Part shown: positions 24,211 through 35,637 of the stretch, piece by piece
How positions within the stretch are numbered: the first letter of the stretch is position 1
How the letters are laid out: each line of letters starts with the position of its first letter
Assembly (NCBI GenBank): GCA_963920525.1
Contig: OY986435.1
Location: 298,156,708-298,220,707 of the forward strand
Length of the DNA stretch: 64,000 bases
Direction of reading: 5' to 3'
From: Dichetophora obliterata
Lineage: Eukaryota; Arthropoda; Insecta; Diptera; Sciomyzidae
Translations under genes and position numbers: made by a program
The notes under the pieces: model-generated
Told to the model about the DNA's origin: nothing
Databases searched by the model: none
What the model saw: the letters and a program-made list of their open reading frames with translations, nothing else

Positions 24211-25984
24211 CGTGTCGGGACATAGCCCCAAGGGACATAAACCCAAATTTCAAATTTGGGATTATGTCCTCAAAAAAAGGGGACATTTGTGGAAAATGTG
24301 GAATTAAAGGACCGGAACAACTAAGGGCTGGAAATGCTTGCCGAGGTTAAGGCAAAAGACTAGCCTCGATTATAAGCAATTCAAATTGTCTTTCACGGTT
24401 GTTTTTTAATATGGTAATTCATAATTCACATATGGTTCCACACATTGGTTTAATATGGTAATTCATAATTCACATATGGTTCCAAACATTTCCTCTAAAT
24501 AATCTATCTTTTTCCTTTCAGGTCAAAGACCAAACCTTGTTGATATAAGGAAAATGCCTTAGATCTTTGTTCTTTAAAAAAAAATAAGCGATCATAACCC
24601 CAAAAAAAAAGAGGACATATTCCCAAAATTAATTTGGGTTTATGACCGTTTAAAAAGGGGACGTAATCCCAAATAAAAGTTTTGCATTCTTCTCCGTAAA
24701 CATGTTTTTAATAAGGCCAAGTTTATAATAGTGGACGCTTATATACTTATATATATATTACTATTATAATTGAACTGGAATACTAAATTGTTTTTTTTTT
24801 TTTTTTAGTTTTAAAATAGAATGTAAGGTTTAATTCGTATACCTACTTTAGTATTTAAGTAAGTATTTTACCTGAATTAATAACTTACCGTACAAAGGCA
24901 AATTATTTCATTATAAGTAAATTTATTTGCCCTTGTACGGAATGGTGATAAAAACTTGAATTTTTCAAATAAATATTTACTAATTTACCTAAATGATGGA
25001 AGAAGAAGAAAACGTCGGAGTTATGAAAAATCGCCCAAAAAAATGTAAAATCGACTAAATGAAAAATGGTCCAAAATGATATAAAAAATGGTCCACTAAA
25101 TTAAATTAAAAATCACCAAAAAAAAAAAAAAATTAAAAATCACCTAAAACTTTTTTAAAGAAAATGAAATATGACCGAAAAAAATAAATGAAAAATCACC
25201 CAAAAAAAAAACAAAAAAAAAATTATCCAATTTTAAAATAATGTTTCAATGTTTAATAATTAACAAAAATAATCTGATAAAAATTAATATGATTATTAAT
25301 TTCCTAAATTAGAAAGCACTGCTTTATCAACACAATTTAGTTAAGGTCGCATTTAAATCAATTTGATCAATTAAGATCAACTTAAACTAAATGTATTTAG
25401 TTAATCGTTTTAATAGGCGGCCGATGCTTAAGGATTACAACCCTCAGTAAGTCCAACACCGGCTTTGCTGTCTACAAAGACAAATTATTTTATCGTAAAA
25501 AAACCATAAGAAAATTGATTTGACCTTGTAGATGTTGTTTTCACCATTTCGTACAAGGGCAAATAATTTTTTTTTATAGCTGTATTAAGAGCAAATAGCT
25601 TAAGTCGACTTAAGACAGATCTGAATTATTGATGCAGCTGTGTTCCACGCATATAGCACTATAAACACACAAAATCTGGAGCTGTTAGCATGACCTTAGC
25701 CAAAGTTATGACACAAAATTAAAAGACCCTTTCATATAACTTATATGGTGATTGAAAATTTTGAAGCAAGATTTCTCGAAACTTTGAAATCAGGCTTAAT
25801 CTGTTATTGCTTATCGACACAGATATCAGTATTTGTTGAAACCACTTGGGATTATGACCTCTTAAAAGCGGTCATAATACCGAGGGGTCAGAACCAATTT
25901 TTGGGATTATGTCCTCTTTTAAAGCGGTCATAATCCCAAATTTGAAATTGTTGATTAGTGTTCCTTGGGGCTATGTCCCGGCAC
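24211..25984. mobile_element. TIR element with 10-bp duplication (Mutator- or foldback-like)
   Basis: The ends GTGTCGGGACATAGCCCCAA and (complement of right) GTGCCGGGACATAGCCCCAA match, and homology goes on to include CAAATTTGGGATTATG about 45 bases in. Both termini carry internal multiples of a GGGATTATGTCCTC / GAGGACATAATCCC motif (at least four near the right end, several near 24,256 and 24,600-24,670). A 38-base direct repeat holding GGTAATTCATAATTCACATA is duplicated at 24,411-24,483. Inner inverted motif GTACAAGGGCAAAT recurs (24,930-24,952, 25,550). No transposase is visible. A 9-11-bp duplication and modular ends suggest Mutator-like or foldback elements. Confidence 0.8.
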
Positions 25985-25994
25985 TATTAATTAA
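25985..25994. repeat. Right 10-bp target-site duplication
   Basis: TATTAATTAA, matching 24,201-24,210. The site is itself palindromic except at the ends, so an AT-rich target preference is possible. Confidence 0.85.
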
Positions 25995-27112
25995 TACTAG
26001 GTTTTTATATTTAATAAGTAATTTTGTTAATCTTCCAATCTTCCGATTTAAATATTTATTCAATATTTAATTTATTCAATATAACAATACTTTAAAAAAA
26101 AAAAAAATTAATCAGTTAAAAACATTTTAACAGGGTCGCAAAAAAGGGAAAAGTGTATTAAGGGAAGCTTTTGAGGTATTACTAAAAAAGTATGAATAAT
26201 AAACACAGTGTATTACAATAAATTGCAAAAATTGGAGAAAAAACTGTACAAAATAGTAAAAATTAGGATTTTGAGCCCGTTACACAGGAAGCAGGACTTT
26301 GCTCGAAAAAATAGGACTGTCATGCGAAATACAGGACTTGTGGGAGCGTAAGTTATGGAAAATGTGACCAAGTGTACTCCATTTGGGAGTTTTTTTAATT
26401 CTATTTTGCTTACTGTACTTCTTGATTCGAAATTCGCATAAAAGTACTTCTTTTTACTTGCTGTACTTCCTTTTAGTGTAAAAAGATAATTTTGATTATT
26501 TCTTTGGTGAAATTTTATTGCACACGCAGTACAAAACCGTCACAACTCAAATTTTTACAGAATCGAACTTTTTTCGTAAATCAATTCACAATACTTATTT
26601 CTAACTACTGCAAATATTTATTTTATATCACTATCTTCTTTTACTTGAAAAATTCAGTTTGAGTGTTCTTATGTTAGTTTCGATGCTTTAGCAGTCTCAA
26701 CAGTCTTTTGCCTCTCCTAAAAATTTGTGATTTTTCAGTTGCGGCGTTTATGTACTATGGGCGCGATATATCCTAAGAAATATTTTATATTTTTTTTTAA
26801 TTTTTTTGATATTTGTTGTGTAGAAAAAAAAAATTCAGAAAATGAATTTTTTTAATGCTGTCATGACACTGGCTTTTTCAGAATCTGAAAAATACAAAGT
26901 GAGCATAACACAAAAAAAGCGATACATTTTTCAATGCGTATGAAGAAACATTAAGTGACAAAAAATCCTAAACTGCCACTTTTCAATACCAGAAAAAGTC
27001 AAAAATTCTTCACTTTTTCAGTTGCTAGCGGCCGAAAACTTGACATTCAGCATTAAATTGTAACTTCATACATTTCAAAGTAACGAAAAATGTCAATTTT
27101 TTGTGTTTTCAG
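25995..27112. other. Gene-free stretch upstream of a coding-like exon
   Basis: No clear exon was recognised here although the following segment begins with a good 3' splice site. Diverged GGAAGCAGGACTT / AATAGGACTG / TACAGGACTT motifs lie at 26,287-26,340. Confidence 0.4.
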
Positions 27113-27422
27113 GTGTTCTTGCCTGGTATAACATATGGCCTGGTACGATGCCGCAACAAATTGTGTTGGAAAAACCAGCTGGTCTTAAGCAGAAAGCAAC
27201 AATTCGAGCCTGTTCCACTGCATTACGTGCTATCCACTTTCCGTAAGCGCTATAGCAGCAGCTGACCCGCACCTTTTACACGTATTACAGACAAACAGTC
27301 AAACTCTGAAACAGATACAGCAAGCTAGAATGGAAAAAATGGAAATTCTTTCTAAAATTCTGTACGTAGCGCAACTCAATCGTGCTTCTGCTGCATATTT
27401 GTTAGAAGAAGAGAGAACATAA
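27113..27422 (+). pseudogene. Probable terminal exon of an unidentified gene, one frameshift
   Basis: A polypyrimidine-type acceptor (TTTTTTGTGTTTTCAG) ends at 27,112. The following frame reads VLAWYNIWPGTMPQQIVLEK, PAGLKQKATIRACS, TALRAIHFP and meets a stop at 27,244. One base out of frame, coding character continues immediately as SAIAAADPHLLHVLQTNSQ, TLKQIQQARMEKMEILSK, LNRASAAYLLEEERT and stop at 27,420-27,422. The C-terminal half has heptad-like leucine/isoleucine spacing, suggesting a coiled coil. AATAAA-like sequence lies at 27,468. Base composition is far from the surrounding AT-rich DNA. I do not recognise the family; it could be a host gene's last exon or a transposon accessory protein. 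Upstream exons were not found. Confidence 0.5.
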
Positions 27423-27751
27423 AAGAGAATTAAAAAAGTAAAAAGAAAAATAAAAAGAAAAAGATAAGTAATAAAATTTGAATTTTTAGTTTAATTTTCA
27501 ATTTGATTTTTGTTTAAAACGTCAAATCGGACAGCATATTATATAGTTCCCTTTCTCGCAAAGTGTACCTTTCCCTTTTATCCGTGGCTAGTTTAAAGAT
27601 CTTAAAAATACTAAAAAAAGTCAATCTCAGAGCAGATTAATAAATTGTAAGCTTGATCTAATTTGTATTTTCTTATAAATGAAACTTCTTTTGCAATGGA
27701 TTTATCCATTAATTTTTTTCATATTTTCATAATATTTTTCATATTATCATA
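27423..27751. other. Spacer before the hexamer array
   Basis: AT-rich sequence, no gene recognised. Confidence 0.5.
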
Positions 27752-29119
27752 ATGGTTATGGTTATGGTTATGGTTATGGTTATGGTTATGGTTATGGTTA
27801 TGGTTATGGTTATGGTTATGGTTATGGTTATGGTTATGGTTATGGTTATGGATATGGTTATGGTTATGGTTATGGTTATGGTTATGGTTATGGTTATGGT
27901 TATGGTTATGGTTATGGTTATGGTTATGGTTATGGTTATGGTTATGGTTATGGTTATGGTTATGGTTATGGTTATGGTTATGGTTATGGTTATGGTTATG
28001 GTTATGGTTATGGTTATGGTTATGGTTATGGTTATGGTTATGGTTATGGTTATGGTTATGGTTATGGTTATGGTTATGGTTATGGTTATGGTTATGGTTA
28101 TGGTTATGGTTATGGTTATGGTTATGGTTATGGTTATGGTTATGGTTATGGTTATGGTTATGGTTATGGTTATGGTTATGGTTATGGTTATGGTTATGGT
28201 TATGGTTATGGTTATGGTTATGGTTATGGTTATGGTTATGGTTATGGTTATGGTTATGGTTATGGTTATGGTTATGGTTATGGTTATGGTTATGGTTATG
28301 GTTATGGTTATGGTTATGGTTATGGTTATGGTTATGGTTATGGTTATGGTTATGGTTATGGTTATGGTTATGGTTATGGTTATGGTTATGGTTATGGTTA
28401 TGGTTATGGTTATGGTTATGGTTATGGTTATGGTTATGGTTATGGTTATGGTTATGGTTATGGTTATGGTTATGGTTATGGTTATGGTTATGGTTATGGT
28501 TATGGTTATGGTTATGGTTATGGTTATGGTTATGGTTATGGTTATGGTTATGGTTATGGTTATGGTTATGGTTATGGTTATGGTTATGGTTATGGTTATG
28601 GTTATGGTTATGGTTATGGTTATGGTTATGGTTATGGTTATGGTTATGGTTATGGTTATGGTTATGGTTATGGTTATGGTTATGGTTATGGTTATGGTTA
28701 TGGTTATGGTTATGGTTATGGTTATGGTTATGGTTATGGTTATGGTTATGGTTATGGTTATGGTTATGGTTATGGTTATGGTTATGGTTATGGTTATGGT
28801 TATGGTTATGGTTATGGTTATGGTTATGGTTATGGTTATGGTTATGGTTATGGTTATGGTTATGGTTATGGTTATGGTTATGGTTATGGTTATGGTTATG
28901 GTTTTGGTTATGGTTATGGTTATGGTTATGGTTATGGTTATGGTTATGGTTATGGTTATGGTTATGGTTATGGTTATGGTTATGGTTATGGTTATGGTTA
29001 TGGTTATGGTTATGGTTATGGTTATGGTTATGGTTATGGTTATGGTTATGGTTATGGTTATGGTTATGGTTATGGTTATGGTTATGGTTATGGTTATGGT
29101 TATGGTTATGGTTATGGTT
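27752..29119. repeat. (ATGGTT)228 hexanucleotide array
   Basis: The array is 1,368 bp, exactly 228 units, with only two substitutions seen (T to A at 27,852 and A to T at 28,904). Because the unit lacks stop codons in all frames but the composition is fixed, every frame is open: Met-Val, Trp-Leu and Gly-Tyr on the plus strand and His-Asn on the minus strand. These open frames are by-products, not evidence of a protein. Near perfection implies very recent expansion or continuing homogenisation. It is not the insect telomere repeat TTAGG. Confidence 0.97.
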
Positions 29120-30870
29120 CTTGGTGCAAAATTTTGCTAGCCGTTCAAGCTTGCTACTTTTATGGACACGTTTTTCGATGTAAGTTTGTTCGAGCTTTTC
29201 ACAATATATGCAAAAGTAAGAGTAAAACATTTTTTTCAAACTTGACCTGTATGTTCCTTACCTCCCTGGTTGGGACATTGACTACTTTTTATCACTGAGA
29301 AAAGGACTCTCTTCGAAATAACGGTTCTTTTGTAAAAAAAAATGTAAATTAAAAACACCTAAAATTAAGGTGAAAATTAGAAATACTTTTAAACAACCTA
29401 TTAAAGCATTGCTGGTTATTAAAGGGCTACAAAGGACTACCTTGATTGTTTTTGTTTATCTGTAATGAGTACCCTATAATATTAATATTTTTTTATGTAA
29501 TATATGTTAATGTATACCAACTTTTTCAATTTGCTAAAGGCTAATAAAGACAACAAAATTTCCGTTTGTTTGACACCAGTAACATTCTTTCATCTTGAAA
29601 ACTATAGAAAGTCTTAGTGCAATGAATTTTTGTATATGCATTGTTACCTACAGCCAAAAAAAACTATTTCAAATTCAAAGTTTTGACTTTCAACGCAAAT
29701 ATCTTCGTTGTGTTTCAATATATTTCATTCAATTTCTTTAATCTAAAAGTTCATTTAAATTACTTAAAAAAAAAATATAGCAACAGTACTGTTTGCTAAG
29801 GATTTATGTTCTTAAGCTGTTTTTAAAAAAATAAAAAAAAACCTTTTTCTTCTTAAAAATGGAGCAAAAGTTTGTTTATTGTAAAAAAAACAAAAACCGA
29901 GAATTGCATTTTTTAAGCTCTTTCATATGATGTTCAATTTTTATGCAAAAACTATTTCAGTTAGACTCAAAATTGGTTTTGATTTTTCTTTTAAGAAAAA
30001 TGCAATGGTACCCCTTTTTATTTTTGTGTCGAATTCAATTTTTTTTAAAATGTTGTTTTTGCCCTTAAGAGTAATTTCTCCCACCCTCTCCTAAGCATTT
30101 TTTATTTTGCCTGACTGTTTTTTTAATTATTTCAAGTATTTATTCAATGGTTTAAGGAAATCTTTTATTTGTGTAATCCTAAAAATGTTATTCCAACTTG
30201 TACATTAAAAGAACTAAGTTCTTATCGTACTATAAATAAATCAATCAAAAAAAAAAGGAAACGTATAAAGAGTTTGATAAAGGTGGTTCGGAAGTTGCAA
30301 TATGCTGTACAGTACGGCTTAAAATTTAGCAAATAACTTGAATTGGTTCTTATATTTTTCTTCATGTTGAAATGCGTTTCAAACATTTCCGCATGTTGAA
30401 TACTTTTCTGCATGTTGAAATACACTGTAATAATTTTTGAGTAGTTCATTGAAGTAGCAGCAATAATCACAATGGTCACTTCCTGCATTATTCTTGCAGA
30501 TTTATTCTACTGGACTTATGTCGATCAATTGGTTATGTCGATAATATTATTTCAAAGGTTACTGTATAAAGTAACTGGCAAAGAAACCGCTTTCTTAAAA
30601 TAATGTGCACAAAAATAGATGCGAAACGCCACCCTTTTCAGATATAATATACGAAGAAGCAAGTTTATCTCGATTTCGAAACGGATTCGTATGACACACT
30701 GGTAACTTACACTTTTTTATTTATTTACATTAACAAACGACTGCACCATTTTTCGCTTAAAAAAGTAATTCTGGAGACTTAAGAAATTGCATCAATTATC
30801 AGACTCTCAACAGCAGTTTATTTCATTTACTTTTAAGACAAATAATCCAGAATTGTTTTTTTCTAATCAA
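29120..30870. other. Gene-free stretch
   Basis: No coding or TIR structure recognised. The motif CATGTTGAAAT recurs near 30,364, 30,391 and 30,411. A 20-base string ACTATTTCAGTTAGACTC is shared with 5,030 inside the hAT-like element. Confidence 0.4.
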
Positions 30871-30873
30871 TAA

Positions 30874-31146
30874 TGGTATTCAGTGAACGACGTATATGTA
30901 CCGAAGGCGTAGAGCTATAAGTTTACGTTTAGCACTTCCACGAACCCACTCTAAGTAAATATCGAGTAAATTGCGTAATTGTACTAAAAGGAAACTGCCA
31001 TCACAAAATTATTTTAAACTTTTAAGGTCCATTAATGGTAAATGCATTTTTAATTTTTTTAATTGTTAAATTTAACAGAAACACTGCTTGTCAAAACAAC
31101 ATTAAGCCAAGGTCGCAACTTATGAATTATACGTACTGAATACATA
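30874..31146. mobile_element. Small MITE-like segment sharing its end with the 63.3-kb element
   Basis: The left end TGGTATTCAGTGAACGACGT is preceded by TAA and closely resembles 63,305 onward (TGGTATTCAATAAACGCCGT). A weak inverted match, ACGTACTGAATACA, lies at 31,130-31,144. The element directly abuts the TA-flanked element at 31,147. Boundaries are tentative. Confidence 0.35.
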
Positions 31147-32250
31147 CGGTGACCATCCGTACCCTATAATACAGTACAGTACTCTTTTTTAAGGCAATGT
31201 CCTGTTTAAATTATTTTGTTATTCAAAACATATAAATGTTCTGTATTTTATAAAGTGTTCTGTTTTTGTACTTTATTCCACAAAAGTTATCGAACATTTT
31301 CTTATTTTACTTTGTTATTTCTATATTAAGCTTTTTACTATCCTCATTGAAACATAAATCTTTGATATAGATTAAAACTATTCACTAAAATTAACTGCAT
31401 GTAACTATTTTTATTTTTAATCTTCTAACGCTTTTTGTGTCAATTTGACAATATTTTTATATAACATTGTATATCTTTCTTTATAAGCTCAAATTCACTT
31501 AGCATTTTGGTTCAATGTGAAAATCATGCCTAAATTTAGATTTTACCAAAGAAAAAAAAATTCAATTGACGTCGTTGTTAAGCTGTACACAAAATTTCCC
31601 TCAGTGGCAAATTGATACAAAGCTAAGAAAATAATGAAAATTACAAATGCAAACTATAACTGTAAATTTTTTATTAATTTTTATAAAATATTTACTCTCT
31701 TTGTTACTTGTCGTCTTCAGTTTGTCCATTTCATCTTCTTTCCTCATGTAAAAAATGTGCTCAAACTTAGTGTAGTTGGTGACTAACAAACAAGTTGTTA
31801 TTTTTAATATTTTATGAATTATTTTAATTTTATAGTTCTAGTGTTGAAAACAAATAAAGAACATTCCTTTTGAGTTTTATTGTAAATAAATATTTTATTT
31901 TAACATGAATATAAAAAAAAGACATTTGGTTCTCCATGGTATTAAACTCAAATCTTTGGTTGTAATGCATAGTGTCGATTTGACACTAAAAGTCTTTTAC
32001 GTTACATAAAATCAAATGCGTTTGAAGGTTAATGAACAAGTAATATCTGAAATAATAATATTATATGCACTTACCTTATGAAAAGCAATATCAAAATAGC
32101 AAATCAATACACAAAACGTAATATAAGCTAATCTGTTATTAGTGCATTTTAATGAACTCGTATGTATACTGTTCTGAAAATAAACTGTTATATGGAATAT
32201 TTAAAATTTTGGTTTGTCCTGTATTTTGCTCTAAAAAAATATGGTCACCG
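31147..32250. mobile_element. TA-flanked TIR element (1,104 bp)
   Basis: Ends CGGTGACCAT and ATGGTCACCG are exact inverted matches, each flanked by TA (31,145-31,146 and 32,251-32,252). Adjacent to both termini are further weakly inverted motifs (CCTATAATACAG and TGTCCTGTATTTT). TA duplication fits Tc1/mariner-type elements. No transposase was recognised, so it is likely non-autonomous. Confidence 0.6.
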
Positions 32251-32633
32251 TAGGAATACACCACGTTTTTGTGCCGTAAGCTGCGTATGTTTAATCCTAT
32301 ACAATTTCACGTGTCACTAAAGAGTACGCAGCAATGTAGATAATTTTGATCATTAACAGTAATTTGTGAGATATTGGTTTAAAAAGGCAAAGTTAGGAAT
32401 AAGAATGCAAACGTAAGAATATTTTTTCAACTAGTGTGTACATCTATTTGAAGCTACATATTCAGAAAACTTTTAATTAAATGGATACTTTTCTGTACAA
32501 CATATAAGTCCAGACCAGCTTTGGTTTTAAATCTAGTATTTGCAAAATACTAAAATATGGTTTATATACAGCTTTGGTTTAAAATTTAGTACAGGCTTGG
32601 ATAAAAATACAAAAAAAAAAAATAATAAATATA
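32251..32633. other. Gene-free stretch with diverged direct repeats
   Basis: The motif GCTTTGGTTTTAAATCTAGTA and a diverged second copy (GCTTTGGTTTAAAATTTAGTA, near 32,570) occur here; related pieces, some inverted, reappear at 32,910-32,970, on the other side of the tRNA-like sequence. Confidence 0.45.
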
Positions 32634-32706
32634 CTGTGAGATTCGAACCCACGTCATCCAGTTTGTAAGTTATCTAGTCTAACCACTGGGCTATTGCTCT
32701 ATGCTT
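32634..32706 (-). ncRNA. tRNA-like sequence (SINE head or tRNA pseudogene)
   Basis: On the minus strand TAGCCCAGTGG (A box, complement of 32,683-32,693) and GGTTCGAATCT (B box, complement of 32,639-32,649) are correctly spaced. A five-pair T stem can form (GTGGG with CTCAC), but the D and anticodon stems pair poorly and no acceptor stem closes. After the T arm a T-rich tail follows, as expected of a tRNA-derived SINE. A functional tRNA is unlikely. Confidence 0.6.
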
Positions 32707-35637
32707 AATGGAAACAATAAATGAACTGAATCGTCTAAATCGAGTCTCAGTATTGTTAGGCTTACTTTATACGGATCCAAATTCAAACTTAGTATCCAAA
32801 TGTACTAGAATTTAGTCTAAATTGTATTAAAAACAAAAAGTAGAGAATTTTTTTCAAATTCAATCCAAAAAGTTAAAAAGAACGCTGTAATATTTTTTTG
32901 TACTTAAATTTAAACCAAAAAATGTTGTAAGGAAAGCTATTATATTTCTTTGGTTTAAATTTTAGTGCAGTGGAGTTTTAAATATGATTTAGTATTTGAA
33001 AAGTAAAAATTTGAAACTGCAAGGTTAAAAAAATGCCGTAATATTTTAATGGGACTGAAGTTAAGTTCAAGATTTCTAACCATGCAGTTAGTAAAAATAT
33101 GTATGTAAGTTTATTTTGATTCTTTTTTATAATACGAGTTATAAATATTTTGGTTTTTTTTACATTTTGGCTATTTTTAGTTTGCGTTCTGGCTACAAAA
33201 AAAAATTTGCTTCGGCAACACTGGTCACCACATAAAACGAAATAACCCAAAAAAAAAAGCAATAATAAAAGTTAGTCTTTCACTCGGTTTTGTCAAGGTA
33301 TCGCACAACACGAGTTTAGTTCGAAATTTTCAGAATTTGTTGATTATTTGAAAGTGCCAAAAAGTTTCACTACGTACTCTCAAGCACATTTTAACACCAG
33401 CACTGCGCAGCACAATATTGCACCCTTGCATCCTTGCAGCTGAACTGAAACCATAATCTAGCCCCACAACAACAAAAAAAAAACAGCAAAGTTGCTGCTG
33501 CCTAATTGCAGTGGAATTTTTGAGTTTCGCACAATTTATATGGTTCATAATTTTGTTGCATAAACTAAGGCTGCGGCCTGTAGCGGCAGCAGGCACGTAT
33601 TAAAAAAGTGGAATCTTAGAGAAGCTGTAATATTCATTGAAGTAAATTTCTGTGCAGTATGTGTGTTGCTTTTTTGCTGTGGTTGAATTGTTGTTTGCTG
33701 TTTACTGAAAATTGTTTATGTGGCATGAAAAATAAAAAGTTGCTCCATCAACAGCAGCTGTTGCTGCCTTTGCGCAACTTTGGCTTCACTTATTCACATC
33801 CTACCATTTATTGGTAAAGCAATTATTTTGCTGTTGTTGTTGCTTTCAATTAGTACACAAATAAGTAAGAATCTTTAAAAAAGTGCTACTTGTTTTGCTT
33901 ATGAGTTGCTATATTGTTGCGTGTTGTGCTGTTCTATTTTTTTTTGCTTTTTAAGTTTTAAAATTTTAATTGGCTTTCTTAAAAGCGTCGCATACTTTTT
34001 ATCATTGTTTTTAATTTTGATTTTTACCGCATTGCATGAATATTTTCCAAGAACTCAACTTAATCTGAATATTGAGAATTTAGAAAATATCAAAACAATA
34101 AACACATTCAAAGCTTTTTGAATTGTGTAAATTCACCTACGAAGGTAATGATACAAATTTTTCTTCAATTTAAATCGTACTCAACATAGTTAATATCATA
34201 CAGTAAGGAACATTTTACATCAAAAACCTGTTTATAGAGCAGCCTATTTCTTATTTCATATTTCACTCAGTCGCTACAAAATAAACCTAAATTGCTTATC
34301 AAAATTAAAAAAAAAAACATTAATAAGAAAGTGAATATTTTTTTCTTCTTGTACAATTACAAGCAAATTGATGATTCTTATTATTATTATTTGAAAAATT
34401 TGAATATAAAATTATATATAAATTTGCATGCCATGGCAACAAACATAAAGAATGCCTCCCATCAAATTGTATCAAGAACAAAAGCTATGCTAAAATTAAG
34501 TTTACAAACTTGAGCTGCAAGAAAAGTTTATTGAACAATTAGTGACTGGTTGCTCCGAAACCGCTTATTAGAAATAAGACAAAAAGCTATGATTCAGATT
34601 GAAAAAAAATGAGATAATTAAAAATGAAGAGATAAAAGCTATAAATTCTTTTAAGAATGTTTGCTATTAAGTCTGATATTTGATATATTTGGAAGTGTAC
34701 GATAAGAATTACAAAGAATTTTAAGTAATAAAAAACTGTCTTGTATGAATATTAATTTGAAATGAATATTGCAAGGAATAAACTTCGATGAATATTCTAA
34801 AAATTCTTCATCCACTCTTTCAAAAACTTATCTTGGCAAGAGCTATTTTGAACCTACCGATATTAAACTTATGGTAATTCACCTTTACATTACTTTGCCT
34901 TTGTCCCCTATACAAGAAAATAAGATGCCCAATAGTGCAAATTAATTTAAATCTGAGATTTTTCAATAGGAACATAACAAAGTAATTAAATCTCTGTATA
35001 GACACTACAAAATAAATTTAAATTTTTCTTAATTCTCTTAACCTGTTTAGAGATTTAGATTAAATTTGTTCATTCAAAACACTCTATTTCCAAACGAACT
35101 CAAAAGCCTTCTTAACAAAAACATTCTTAAAAACATTCGAAAATTTGTTATCTGCCGCCCGTCCAGCCTTACTACTGTCATAACAACAAAACAACATACA
35201 ATATATACAGACACTGCTGCCAATATTTTATTGCACTATCACGCTGTTTCAAGCAACTTACATCTAGTTTGAACAACTACAACAGCAACTACAGTAGTAG
35301 CAGCAACAATAATGAAAACAAATATGAAAGCCATTGAAATTGGGGCAAAAAAAAAATAATGGAAATAAACAAAGCATACCAACCAACACAAGCACTCAAA
35401 CAAGTAAACACACAGAAATCACATAGAAAATACTACTTGAATCTGGGTAAGTTGTGGGTCGTAGTGCTGGTTATTCGACAGCAGCGAGAAGAGCAACAAT
35501 AGAATAAATAAGAAAAAACCAAAATAAAAACCAGCATAATGGTGTTTGTAGTGTAAAATTGTGCTGTTGTTGATCGTAGTTAGAACGTCAATAACAGCTA
35601 TAAAAACACTCGCGTATACATAAACAACACCAGCAAT
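32707..35637. other. Long gene-free stretch
   Basis: No coding region recognised. 33,290-33,860 has mixed composition with CAG/TTG-rich triplet patches (CAACAGCAGCTGTTGCTGCC near 33,749) of the kind common in fly introns and intergenic DNA. 35,160-35,410 is CAA-rich. No TIR pairs were found. Confidence 0.4.

Noticed and set aside
26129..27570. hAT-like element starting CAGGGTCGCAAAAAAG
   Set aside because: No matching inverted end or 8-bp duplication was found; TTCCCTTT motifs near 27,545 do not align.
27752..29119. Telomeric repeat
   Set aside because: The unit is ATGGTT, not TTAGG, and the array is interstitial with unrelated unique flanks.
27719..29239. Very long open frames (His-Asn repeat on minus, Met-Val repeat on plus) across the hexamer array
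   Set aside because: The six-base unit has no stop codon in any frame, so all frames are open by necessity. There is no promoter, splice or domain evidence for a protein.
32634..32706. Functional tRNA gene
   Set aside because: Pol III boxes and a T arm are present, but the acceptor stem does not close and the D and anticodon stems pair badly.
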